A program made the position numbers and the translations under genes. Positions 7,842 through 16,045 of a DNA stretch of 33,525 bases are shown here, one piece after another (positions within the stretch are counted from its first letter, which is position 1; each line of letters begins with the position of its first letter). Under the pieces are notes generated by a model. It was not told the origin of the DNA, did no database searches, and saw only the letters and a list, made by a program, of their open reading frames with translations. Source of the stretch: Alcaligenaceae bacterium (GTDB taxonomy: Bacteria > Pseudomonadota > Gammaproteobacteria > Burkholderiales > Burkholderiaceae_B); contig JAJUGV010000026.1 in NCBI GenBank assembly GCA_029265795.1, forward strand, positions 1 through 33,525, given 5' to 3'.

Positions 7842-8453
7842 ATGCAGAAACTGTTGCTCACCATAGACCGCGTGAACACCAGGCTTGGCCAATTTTTCGG
7901 CTGGTTCGTCCTGGCGCTTACGCTCTTCGTCACCTACGAAGTCATCTCCCGATATGTGTTCTCAGCGCCGCATGCCTGGGCGTACGACGCCATGAACATG
8001 ATGTACGGGACGCTGTTCATGATGGCCGGGGCCTATACCTTGTCAAAGAACGGCCACGTGCGCGGCGACGTGCTCTATGGCTTCTTTCCCCCACGCCTGC
8101 AGGCCGGGCTGGACCTCGCTCTCTATATTCTGTTTTTCTTTCCTGGGGTCATTGCCCTTTGCTGGGCCGGTTATTACTACGCGGCTGAATCGTTTGTCAT
8201 CAGAGAGACCTCGAGTCTTACGACAGACGGGCCGCCACTCTATCCGTTCAAAGCCATCATCCCCATTGCGGGCATCACTTTGCTGTTCCAGGGGTTCGTC
8301 GAAGTCGTCTACTGCGTTGCCTGCCTGAAGCAAGGCGCCTGGCCCCGCCGTGAGAAGGACGTTGAGGAGGTCGATGTCGACAAACTGAAAGGCATGGTCA
8401 CCGCGGACGACGTTGAAGCGCCAACGCACATGCCCATGGCCACACAGCGATAG
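7842..8453 (+). CDS. TRAP transporter small membrane subunit (DctQ family)
   Basis: This 203-residue inner-membrane subunit has about four transmembrane segments: residues about 15-35 (FGWFVLALTLFVTYEVISRY), 50-65, 85-110 and 135-155. The WAYDAMNMMYGTLFMMAGAYTLSKNGHVRGDVLY block is typical of DctQ proteins. The hydrophilic C-terminal tail of about 45 residues is charged and probably cytoplasmic. It pairs with the large subunit starting 14 bases downstream. Its Shine-Dalgarno (AGGT) is weak, which agrees with lower expression than the binding protein. Confidence 0.93.
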   Translation: MQKLLLTIDRVNTRLGQFFGWFVLALTLFVTYEVISRYVFSAPHAWAYDAMNMMYGTLFMMAGAYTLSKNGHVRGDVLYGFFPPRLQAGLDLALYILFFFPGVIALCWAGYYYAAESFVIRETSSLTTDGPPLYPFKAIIPIAGITLLFQGFVEVVYCVACLKQGAWPRREKDVEEVDVDKLKGMVTADDVEAPTHMPMATQR

Positions 8454-8467
8454 CAAGGATTCCGACA

Positions 8468-10369
8468 ATGAGAAAAGAAGTCTGGTTCGGGCTATCGATA
8501 CTGATGGCCATCGTGATCGGCATCGTAATTCTGATGCCGTCACCGGAGAACATCACCAACGGTCATCTAGGCCTGCTCATGCTCGCCCTGATCGTGGTGA
8601 CCATCATGCTCGGCTTCCCCACCGCGTTCACGCTGATGGGCATGGGCGTGATGTTCACCTTCCTGGCCTATAGCCATTTGCCGATGCCGATTGCCATCGA
8701 GCAGACCCTCGACCTGATGGTACTGCGGGCCTATTCGGTGATGACCAACGACGTGCTTATTGCCGTGCCGCTGTTCATCTTCATGGGCTATCTGGTGGAA
8801 CGCGCCAACCTCATCGAGCGGCTGTTCAAGAGCATGCACCTGGCCATGGCCCGCATCCCCGGTTCGCTGGGCGTGGCGACCATCGCCACGTGCGCCGTCT
8901 TTGCCACGGCAACCGGCATCGTGGGTGCCGTCGTTACGCTGATGGGCCTGTTGGCCATGCCCGCCATGATGAAGGCAGGCTACAGCGTGCGGCTGACGGC
9001 AGGCGCCATCACGGCCGGCGGGTGTCTGGGCATCATGATTCCGCCCTCGGTGCTGCTGATCGTCTACGGCGCCGTCGCCGGGGTCTCGGTGGTAAAGCTG
9101 TATGCCGGGGCGTTCTTCCCCGGGCTCATGCTTGCCGGTCTCTATGTGCTGTACGTGATCATCATGGCAAAGGTGTCGCCCAAGTCGGCCCCTCCCCTAT
9201 CCGAAGAAGAACGGCGCGTAGATCTACCTCCGTTCGCGGAAAGCATCAAGCACGCCATCTCCAACAGGGCTCTCCCGGGTCTGGTTGGTGCAATGAAGGG
9301 GAAGCGCAACCTCGATGTACCCATGACTACGCTGCTGCGACACCTCGTCATCGTGCTTCTGCCGGCAGTCGTATTTATCGCCGCCATGGGTCTGACCTAT
9401 AAGTCAGTCACGGCACCGGTCGTCACCGTCGACTACGGGCTTCAGGAGATGGGCGGCTTCGGCGGTTTTGACGAAGGTAGCGATCTCTACGGTGGTGGCC
9501 TGGCGGAGCCGGAAGGCGCTGAGCCGTTGGGTGCACTCGGCTTTGATGCTGCCCCCTCGGAAGAGGCCACAGGGTCCAACAACGACGAAGCTCAGGAAGA
9601 AGCCGGTCCGCCTTCCGAGCCAGCGCCCACATGGTTCTGGATTCTGCTCGCGGTAGTGACGCTCATCATGATCGTGTTCTACGCAATCTTCACGTTTGCG
9701 CGACTCGAAATCTTCAAGATGCTGCTGTCCTCATTCTTCCCGTTGGCGATCCTGATCGCTGCCGTGTTGGGAAGCATCGTGTTCGGCTTTGCCACGCCAT
9801 CTGAAGCGGCCGCCATGGGGGCGTTTGGAGGCATTCTGCTCGCCTTCGCCTACGGCCGTCTGAACATAGGCATGATGAAGGAGTCCGTCTACCTGGCGGC
9901 CAAGACCAGTGCCATGGTGTGCTGGCTGTTTGTAGGTTCCGCCATCTTCTCAGCCGCATTCGCTCTGCTGGGGGGGCAAGAGATCATTAACGCATGGGTG
10001 CTGAGCATGGATCTCACGCCTATACAGTTTCTGATCATGTCGCAGGTGGTCATCTTCCTTCTGGGCTGGCCGTTGGAATGGACGGAGATCATCGTGATCT
10101 TCATGCCCATCTTCTTGCCCTTGGTGAACCATTTTGGCATTGACCCCTTGTTCTTCGGCCTGCTCGTGGCGCTGAACCTCCAGACGGCATTCCTGTCGCC
10201 GCCTGTGGCCATGTCGGCCTTTTATCTGAAGGGCGTCTCACCCCCACACGTGACGCTGAATCAGATATTCCTGGGCATGCTGCCTTTCATGGGAATCCAG
10301 ATTGTGGCCATTGTGCTGATGTACCTGTTCCCCGGCATCGGACTATGGCTGCCTGAGGTTCTGTACTGA
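8468..10369 (+). CDS. TRAP transporter large membrane subunit (DctM family) with acidic Gly-rich insertion
   Basis: This 633-residue permease is the sodium-coupled transport channel. The N-terminal half shows the DctM landmarks LGFPTAFTLMGMG, IAVPLFIFMGYLVERANL, and ITAGGCLGIMIPPSVLLIVYGAVAGVSV. The C-terminal half has VFGFATPSEAAAMGAFGG and the closing LNLQTAFLSPPVAMSAFYLKGV. Between the halves lies a long insertion: a charged segment at about residues 240-290, a transmembrane helix, and a low-complexity acidic/Gly-rich stretch at about 320-387 (for example GGFGGFDEGSDLYGGG). Common DctM proteins are about 430 residues; the mannitol/chloroaromatic branch is longer. AGGA precedes the ATG. A terminator follows at 10406. 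Confidence 0.93.
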   Translation: MRKEVWFGLSILMAIVIGIVILMPSPENITNGHLGLLMLALIVVTIMLGFPTAFTLMGMGVMFTFLAYSHLPMPIAIEQTLDLMVLRAYSVMTNDVLIAVPLFIFMGYLVERANLIERLFKSMHLAMARIPGSLGVATIATCAVFATATGIVGAVVTLMGLLAMPAMMKAGYSVRLTAGAITAGGCLGIMIPPSVLLIVYGAVAGVSVVKLYAGAFFPGLMLAGLYVLYVIIMAKVSPKSAPPLSEEERRVDLPPFAESIKHAISNRALPGLVGAMKGKRNLDVPMTTLLRHLVIVLLPAVVFIAAMGLTYKSVTAPVVTVDYGLQEMGGFGGFDEGSDLYGGGLAEPEGAEPLGALGFDAAPSEEATGSNNDEAQEEAGPPSEPAPTWFWILLAVVTLIMIVFYAIFTFARLEIFKMLLSSFFPLAILIAAVLGSIVFGFATPSEAAAMGAFGGILLAFAYGRLNIGMMKESVYLAAKTSAMVCWLFVGSAIFSAAFALLGGQEIINAWVLSMDLTPIQFLIMSQVVIFLLGWPLEWTEIIVIFMPIFLPLVNHFGIDPLFFGLLVALNLQTAFLSPPVAMSAFYLKGVSPPHVTLNQIFLGMLPFMGIQIVAIVLMYLFPGIGLWLPEVLY

Positions 10370-10405
10370 CCTAGTAAAGTTGCCGCCTCAGCGGCTGCCT
10401 CCCTC

Positions 10406-10447
10406 GAAGCCCGTGTTGCCTCGCGCATACGGGCTTCATCATTTTTT
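10406..10447 (+). terminator. Terminator of the TRAP operon
   Basis: GAAGCCCGT (10406-10414) pairs with ACGGGCTTC (10429-10437), followed by ATCATTTTTT. It separates the TRAP operon from the diguanylate cyclase and shows that the cyclase reading frame should not start before it. Confidence 0.85.
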
Positions 10448-10517
10448 GCATGGATGTAATACGTTCAGCCTACAATATTTACATTCAGACATATCAGGGT
10501 CGCGCCCTGTACTCACT

Positions 10518-11981
10518 ATGAAGATCCCTTCCGCCAATGTGATGGCCGCCGAAGTGCGCCTCGATCTCTTCGAGGTATCCCCCACTTCCATGTGGCTGGA
10601 AGACTATAGCGACCTAAAGGGCATCTTCGACCAATGGCGGGCCGAAGGCGTGACCAACCTGCGCGAGCATCTGCTTGCAGATCCCTCGCGTATTGCTCGC
10701 TGCTCGGCCAGCATCCGGCTTCTGCGGGTCAACGCCCGTACCTTGAAGCTGTACGGCGCGGCATCGTTCGAAGAACTGTCCAGCCGGCTCGATGATGTGC
10801 TGCGTGATGACATGCATACGGCCCACATCAATGAATTGGAACAGTTGTGGACCGGCCAGGGTCATTTTCAGAGCCAGACCGTGAACTACTCCCTGGATGG
10901 TCGCCGCCTGCAACTGTTGCTCAAGGGCGTAGTCCTACCGGGGCACCAGGAGCAATGGGACCGCGTATTGGTGGTCGTCGAAGACATTACCGAACTTGAA
11001 CAAGCGAAAGAGCGGCTCGCCGCCAGCGAGAAATATGCGCGCGGTCTGTTCGACAACGCACCCGTTTCGCTTTGGGTCACCGATTTTTCCATGATCCGCA
11101 CGCTCCTGGAGGAACTTCGCCATCACGGCATCGTGGATTTCCGCAGCTTTACTGACGTGCATCCGGAGTTTGTTGAGCGCTGCCTGAGCGAAATACGGGT
11201 GGTAGACGTCAATCGCCACACGCTTACGATGTTCAAGGCACCAGACAAGGCGGCCTTACTTGGCCGCCTCGATGACGTATTCGCCGAGGACATGTTGCCG
11301 CAGTGTCGAGAGCAGTTGATTGACCGTTGGGATGATGTGTTGTTCCAGCAGCGCGAGATCATCACACACGCACTGAACGGCGACAAACTCTACAACCACA
11401 TGCAGTTCTGGGTGGCGCCCGGCCACGAGGCACGATGGGACCACGCACTTACCGCAATCACCGACATCACGGCACGCAAGAAGGCGGAAAACTACCTGGA
11501 ATACTTGGGCCAGCATGACGTCCTGACCGGCCTCAAGAATCGCTCATTCTTCACCGATGAGCTTGAACGCCTGCGCCGCAAGGGGCCCTTCCCCATAACA
11601 GCCGTCGTACTGGACCTGAATAATCTCAAGGACGTCAACGATGAGCTGGGCCATGCCGCGGGCGATGCACTGCTGCGACGCACGGGCGAAGTGATCGGGA
11701 AGGCGATCGACAAACCCATGCAGGCCGCCCGCACCGGCGGAGATGAGTTCATCATCTTGTTGGCCGGATCCGGGGAAGCGGCAGGCCAGCTGCTCATGGA
11801 GAACCTGGAAAAGCTGGTGGCGCTGAACAACCAGTATTACACCGGCCTACCGCTTAGCCTGTCGATGGGCATGGCGACATGTACGTCGGCAGACGGGCTG
11901 GATGAAACGTTACGCCGGGCCGACCTGGCGATGTACGAGAAGAAACGCCAGTACCAGAATGCAAAGCTTAGCCTGGGCTAA
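10518..11981 (+). CDS. Diguanylate cyclase with two tandem PAS domains
   Basis: This 487-residue cytoplasmic protein should make cyclic di-GMP. Two homologous PAS-type domains (about residues 12-165 and 175-320) share the pattern PxSxWxxDxS, RCxxxIRxxxVNxxTL, RLDDVxxxDM, PGHxxxWD and DIT. The GGDEF domain starts about 330 with HDVLTGLKNRSFF; the active-site motif TGGDEF is at about 405-410, and DLNNLKDVNDELGHAAGD provides metal and substrate contacts. The inhibitory RxxD site before the motif is missing (the segment reads DKPMQAAR), so product feedback at that site is unlikely. No transmembrane segment is seen. The frame is open back to 10380, but the upstream terminator favours the ATG at 10518. 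The 3' end overlaps the convergent permease by 14 bases. Confidence 0.9.
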   Translation: MKIPSANVMAAEVRLDLFEVSPTSMWLEDYSDLKGIFDQWRAEGVTNLREHLLADPSRIARCSASIRLLRVNARTLKLYGAASFEELSSRLDDVLRDDMHTAHINELEQLWTGQGHFQSQTVNYSLDGRRLQLLLKGVVLPGHQEQWDRVLVVVEDITELEQAKERLAASEKYARGLFDNAPVSLWVTDFSMIRTLLEELRHHGIVDFRSFTDVHPEFVERCLSEIRVVDVNRHTLTMFKAPDKAALLGRLDDVFAEDMLPQCREQLIDRWDDVLFQQREIITHALNGDKLYNHMQFWVAPGHEARWDHALTAITDITARKKAENYLEYLGQHDVLTGLKNRSFFTDELERLRRKGPFPITAVVLDLNNLKDVNDELGHAAGDALLRRTGEVIGKAIDKPMQAARTGGDEFIILLAGSGEAAGQLLMENLEKLVALNNQYYTGLPLSLSMGMATCTSADGLDETLRRADLAMYEKKRQYQNAKLSLG

Positions 11982-13386
11982 CTTTCCTGCGGCGCAGCCA
12001 ACACAGCGGCAAGCCGGCCGCCAGCACCAGAAGGCCCAGTAGCGATCCGGCCCCGGCATAGACGACGCTGGACCAGAAAAGTCCCAAACACATTGCAGCG
12101 AGCACCAAGGGCATCAGCGGATATAACGGCACCCGGAACGGCCGCGCGTGCGAGGGATCCCGTTGCCGGAGGCGAATCAGCGCCAGGGCTGTCAGCAGCA
12201 TGAACAGCCAGAAGACCGGCGAGGTATAGGCCACCATGGCCTGCAAGCCGCTTTCGGCGTATGCCCCAAAGAGAACCAGGGCCAGCGTGATGATGCCTTG
12301 CAGCCACAAGGCCCTATCCGGCGTCTCGCGCGTTTCGCTCCAGGCGCCAAGCTTTTTGAGCGCAGGCACGTCGCGACCGAGAGAGACATAGACCCGACCG
12401 CCGGTGAAGATGCAGGCGTTCACCGTGCTCAGGGCCGTGCAGCACACAAGCAGACTCAATACGACCGCCGCCCAGGGCCCCGCCAGCAGTCGCGTCATGT
12501 CGGCACCGACCGCTTGTGTGCTTCGTAAGCCGTCCAAACCGAAGACTTGCAGATAGGCGAAGTTCACCAGCACGTACAAGGCGACGATAATGGCGGTTCC
12601 AAGCAGCAGGACGCGCAGCATGTTGCGCCCCACATCGCGTATTTCGCCTGACAAATAGGCCGCCTCGTTCCACCCGCCATAGGTGAGAAGCACAAATACC
12701 ATGCCCATGCCCAGCATTCCTGGCAACTCACGCCAACCCGGCGAGGCGCCCGCCGTGCTGCTTTCGGCCGCAGCCAGGGCGGCGCCGCCGGCGGAAGTAG
12801 CTGCCCCGCCCTCGCCCATGATCAGGCCGCCTAGAGCCAGGGCCACCAGCGCCAATACGGATGCCACGGTGAGAACCCGTTGCACCCGGCGCGATTCAGT
12901 ACTACCCAGAACATTCAGCACCGTAAGCGCCGCGACAACGAGCGCAGCGTAAATGGCCGGCCCATGCTCGCCCAGAGGCATCAATACATGTGCGTAGTCG
13001 CCGAAGATGAATGCCACGGCCGCAATGGCCCCTGTCTGGATGATGGAGCAGCGCGCCCAAGCGAACAATAACGCCACGTCAGCGCCCCAGGCGCGACCCA
13101 GGAAAGCATATTCACCACCAGCATCGGGATAGGCACTGCCGAGCTCTGCATAACACAGCGCACCAACGAGCATGACGAGGCCGCCCGCAATCCACAGCCC
13201 CATATAGCTGGCGGCATTGGGGGCGTTCTGAGCCACCAGTGGCGGGAAGCCGAAGATACCGATACCTACGACCACCCCCACGAGGATGGCGACGGCATCC
13301 CACACCGATAAGCCACGCGTAACGGCCGGCCCATCGGCTTGCCGGGCCATGGAAGGAGTGCTCTGGACTGCGGTCTGGCCGCTCAC
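11968..13386 (-). CDS. APC-family amino-acid permease
   Basis: This 472-residue inner-membrane transporter has about 12 hydrophobic segments. The N-terminal motif VVVGIGIFGFPPLVAQNAPN is the unwound first helix of APC carriers that holds the amino-acid backbone. AELGSAYPDAGGEYAFLGRAWG and YGGWNEAAYLSGEIRDVGRN are further family signatures. It is closest to the LAT/SteT-like branch, but the substrate is unknown. The start is a GTG overlapping the upstream stop as GTGA, so translation is coupled to the methyltransferase-like gene; an internal ATG at 13350 is an alternative. Its 3' end overlaps the convergent diguanylate cyclase by 14 bases. Confidence 0.9.
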   Translation of the reverse strand: MSGQTAVQSTPSMARQADGPAVTRGLSVWDAVAILVGVVVGIGIFGFPPLVAQNAPNAASYMGLWIAGGLVMLVGALCYAELGSAYPDAGGEYAFLGRAWGADVALLFAWARCSIIQTGAIAAVAFIFGDYAHVLMPLGEHGPAIYAALVVAALTVLNVLGSTESRRVQRVLTVASVLALVALALGGLIMGEGGAATSAGGAALAAAESSTAGASPGWRELPGMLGMGMVFVLLTYGGWNEAAYLSGEIRDVGRNMLRVLLLGTAIIVALYVLVNFAYLQVFGLDGLRSTQAVGADMTRLLAGPWAAVVLSLLVCCTALSTVNACIFTGGRVYVSLGRDVPALKKLGAWSETRETPDRALWLQGIITLALVLFGAYAESGLQAMVAYTSPVFWLFMLLTALALIRLRQRDPSHARPFRVPLYPLMPLVLAAMCLGLFWSSVVYAGAGSLLGLLVLAAGLPLCWLRRRKVSPG

Positions 13387-14234
13387 TGACGGCTGCCTTT
13401 CCAGGTCTGTCCGGCGCCTTGCCCATTGGCTCCGCCTGCGGTCACGAGCATGGTATTGCCTTGGACATTACCGCTATAGCGCACCGCTGAATCCCCTTCT
13501 CCGACTGAAAATTCGATGGTATGGCCATTGAGCTTCCCCATAACGGGCTGCGCCTTTCCGGAGGAAGCGGTGGCCGTGCCCGATACATTCTGGAATTCCT
13601 GGGCGAGCTGCAGCTGGAGCGTGCCGTCCGGCCCCTCGAGCGACCAGCCGCCTTCCACCTTTGCCGGGACAATCCACAAGTAGACGCTGCGGCCGTCCAC
13701 CCTTTCGAAGTGGTCCGGCTCCCATTCATCCATATCGAAAGCATGAGACACCACTCGCGTACCGGGAGCCAGATCGAGGATCTTGGGACGCAGCGATATG
13801 TTCACGTCCGGCAGCAGGTACATGGTGAGCACCGAAGCGTTGGAGAAATCGGTGTCGAAGAGGTTCTGCTCACGGAACTCCACCTTGTCGGCCACTCCAG
13901 CCTCATTGGCGTTGGCGGTCGCCTCGGCGATGCGTTCCGGGTTGAGGTCCACACCCATCGCGCCCTTGGCGCCGTGGTCCTTGACGGCCGCGATGGCGAT
14001 ACGTCCGTCACCCGAACCCAGGTCGATGACGAAATCCTGGCTGCCCACCTTCGCCACCTCGAGCATGCGATTCACGACTTCACGAGGTGTGGGCACATAA
14101 GGCACATCAAGGGAAACAGCCGGAGCGGCCGCATTGGCGGCCGGGCTCGCCGCCATGAAGGCCGTGGCGGCCACCAGGCCTGCCATCAGCGTACGACTGA
14201 AATTCGTGAACGACCTTGCCTCGGAATTCATCAT
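13383..14234 (-). CDS. Exported SAM-methyltransferase-like protein with C-terminal beta-rich domain
   Basis: This 283-residue protein starts with a signal peptide (hydrophobic stretch about 15-30, cleavage near NAAAPA). The methyltransferase domain has motif I FVIDLGSGDGRIA at about 68-80, GVDLNPERIAEA, and a motif IV region ASVLTMYLLPDVN. The core resembles small lysine-methyltransferase-like families. A Gly/Thr-rich C-terminal segment (about 185-283) is probably beta structure and contains MGKLNGHTIEFSVGEG. An exported SAM-dependent enzyme is puzzling because SAM is cytoplasmic; the hydrophobic N terminus could instead be an anchor facing the cytoplasm. AAAGGA precedes the first ATG of an ATGATG pair. 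It has its own promoter and is coupled to the permease gene. Confidence 0.82.
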   Translation of the reverse strand: MMNSEARSFTNFSRTLMAGLVAATAFMAASPAANAAAPAVSLDVPYVPTPREVVNRMLEVAKVGSQDFVIDLGSGDGRIAIAAVKDHGAKGAMGVDLNPERIAEATANANEAGVADKVEFREQNLFDTDFSNASVLTMYLLPDVNISLRPKILDLAPGTRVVSHAFDMDEWEPDHFERVDGRSVYLWIVPAKVEGGWSLEGPDGTLQLQLAQEFQNVSGTATASSGKAQPVMGKLNGHTIEFSVGEGDSAVRYSGNVQGNTMLVTAGGANGQGAGQTWKGSRQ

Positions 14235-14272
14235 GATGCAGTCCTTTGCGATGGGGTGATCGACGAAAGGAC

Positions 14273-14301
14273 TTTATACCGGAGGCCGAGGCCATCTTCA
14301 A
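14273..14301 (-). promoter_or_regulatory. Promoter of the methyltransferase-permease pair
   Basis: On the minus strand TTGAAG (14301-14296) and TATAAA (14278-14273) are separated by 17 bases. The -35 element overlaps the stop codon of the upstream SulP gene. The pair can therefore be expressed separately from the SulP gene. Confidence 0.6.
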
Positions 14302-15926
14302 CGCAAACTACACATGGATGCGATCGCATCCTGCTCAGTGCGATGGAAATGCAAGCCTTCCATTCCGGCAAAGACGGATTGCATGGACCGCTCGACCTCC
14401 AGTTTGGCCGCGACAATGTGTATCTCCAGCTGCTGCCTGCGTAGCTGATGGAAGAGCCGACTCAGCACCTCGAGCCCCGTCGCATCAATCAGGTTCACTG
14501 CCTGCATGAAGATATAAACGGCGGCGATACCTTCCCGACCGTCGCGCATCTCCAGCACACGGCGCTCGAATGTCGGCGCAATGAGATAGTCGAGTGAGCA
14601 GTCCGGCCGCAGTGACAAGCATCGGGGATGCAGTGGCGCGAGCTTCCACGCATGCCGGTCGCGAAGGCTCTGGTCCGGATGCCGCCCCAGCTCCACAATG
14701 CGCGGATTCAGACGCCGGTAAACGAAGATTAGCATCGAGAGCACTAGGCCTACGCATACGCCCCAGTACATCGACGGCGCCGACACATAGGTGACCAACA
14801 GCGTAGGCACGGCAACGAGCAGATCGCGGCGTGAGGTGCGCCACAATGTGATCCAGGGGTGGAGCTTCAGCAAGCCCAGCACCGACGCGACCACCACGGC
14901 GGCCAGCACCGCGCGGGGGACCCACGCCAGCACCGGCAGGCCCACAAGGAGCACGGCCGCCACCACTATCGCGCAGAAGACGTTCGACCAACCGGTTCGC
15001 GCGCCGGCAAACAGGTTCAGAGCCGAACGGGAAAATGAGGTGCTGGTTGGAAACGCTCCGCACAGAGCGGCACTGAGCTTGGCCGCACCTTGCCCGATCA
15101 AATCCTGGTCCCGGTGCCAGCGCTCGCCGGACTGGGCGCTATCCAGCCTGGCGCTGGCCGCCGTCTCCATGAAGCTGACCAAAGCAATGACCACGGCCGG
15201 CACTAGCAGATTCAAGACGCTCGAAAGACCCGGCCACAATGGGAGGCGCAGGGCGGGAAAGCCCCCAGGTAATGGCCCCACCACAGTGATGCCGGCCTGA
15301 TTCCACTTCCAGAACCAGGCGGCGGCCGCGGTGATGACCAACAGCAGGAACACCGTCGGGAGCGACGGACGCAGCTTCTTCCCTGCGAGTATCAAGGCCA
15401 GTGAAACCACGCCTAGCAAGGCAGACGGAAAATGCCAGGCATCGGCCGCTTCGCCCAGCGTTTCCAGACCCAGTAGACCGGGCAGCTGCGACGTAATGAT
15501 GAGCAGGGCCGCCGCCTGAGTGAAGGCCATCAGAACCGGGGAGCTCACCAGGTCCATGAGCCAGCCCTGCCGTAACGCCCCCAGGCCGATTTGCAATACC
15601 CCGCTCAGTAGCGCGAGCCAGCCAGCAAGCACGACCCACTCGGCGCTGGCCGGCTCCGCCATACCGGAGAGCGAGCCATACACCAGCAAGCATGTCAGCG
15701 CAGTGGGACCGGCAGCCAGACGCGGCGTGCCGCCCAGCAAGCAGGCCACCAGGGTAGGCAGCAAGGTTGCGTAAATGCCGGTGACGAGCGGCATACCGGC
15801 CAGGCCCGCGTAAGCCACGCTCTGCGGCAACGCGAGCAACCCGACGGTCAGACCCGCCATGAATTCCCGCTCATAGCCTTTCAGCGAAAGCCGGGGCCAG
15901 TTGAGGAATGGGAGGTAGCGCAACAT
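14298..15926 (-). CDS. SulP-family anion transporter with STAS domain
   Basis: This 542-residue inner-membrane carrier probably moves sulfate, bicarbonate or another anion. The N-terminal hallmark is GLTVGLLALPQSVAYAGLAG, followed by GIYATLLPTLVACLLGGTPRLAAGPTA and the later SFMETAASARLDSAQSGERWHRDQDLIGQGAAKLSAALCGAFPTSTSFSRSALN signature (shown here in family order). The C-terminal STAS domain spans about residues 435-542 and contains the NLIDATGLEVL loop, where regulatory phosphorylation occurs in relatives. The ATG at 15926 (MLRYLPFLNW) fits the family start; the frame extends to a TTG at 15977 without support. It is divergent from the ACR3-like gene. Confidence 0.92.
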   Translation of the reverse strand: MLRYLPFLNWPRLSLKGYEREFMAGLTVGLLALPQSVAYAGLAGMPLVTGIYATLLPTLVACLLGGTPRLAAGPTALTCLLVYGSLSGMAEPASAEWVVLAGWLALLSGVLQIGLGALRQGWLMDLVSSPVLMAFTQAAALLIITSQLPGLLGLETLGEAADAWHFPSALLGVVSLALILAGKKLRPSLPTVFLLLVITAAAAWFWKWNQAGITVVGPLPGGFPALRLPLWPGLSSVLNLLVPAVVIALVSFMETAASARLDSAQSGERWHRDQDLIGQGAAKLSAALCGAFPTSTSFSRSALNLFAGARTGWSNVFCAIVVAAVLLVGLPVLAWVPRAVLAAVVVASVLGLLKLHPWITLWRTSRRDLLVAVPTLLVTYVSAPSMYWGVCVGLVLSMLIFVYRRLNPRIVELGRHPDQSLRDRHAWKLAPLHPRCLSLRPDCSLDYLIAPTFERRVLEMRDGREGIAAVYIFMQAVNLIDATGLEVLSRLFHQLRRQQLEIHIVAAKLEVERSMQSVFAGMEGLHFHRTEQDAIASMCSLR

Positions 15927-16045
15927 CTCGTTCTTATCGGTTCCGTGTGTCGCGACGATTGTCGCATGCTGACGCAATGCCTGATGATGGCACTACCCCG
16001 TTTGTTCCTATACTTCCAGCCTCGACGCAACATCCAGGAACCCTC

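Noticed and set aside
13521-14444. Rightward frame of 307 residues over the methyltransferase-like gene
   Set aside because: It crosses from one gene into the next and has no motif; the leftward protein has a signal peptide and motif I.
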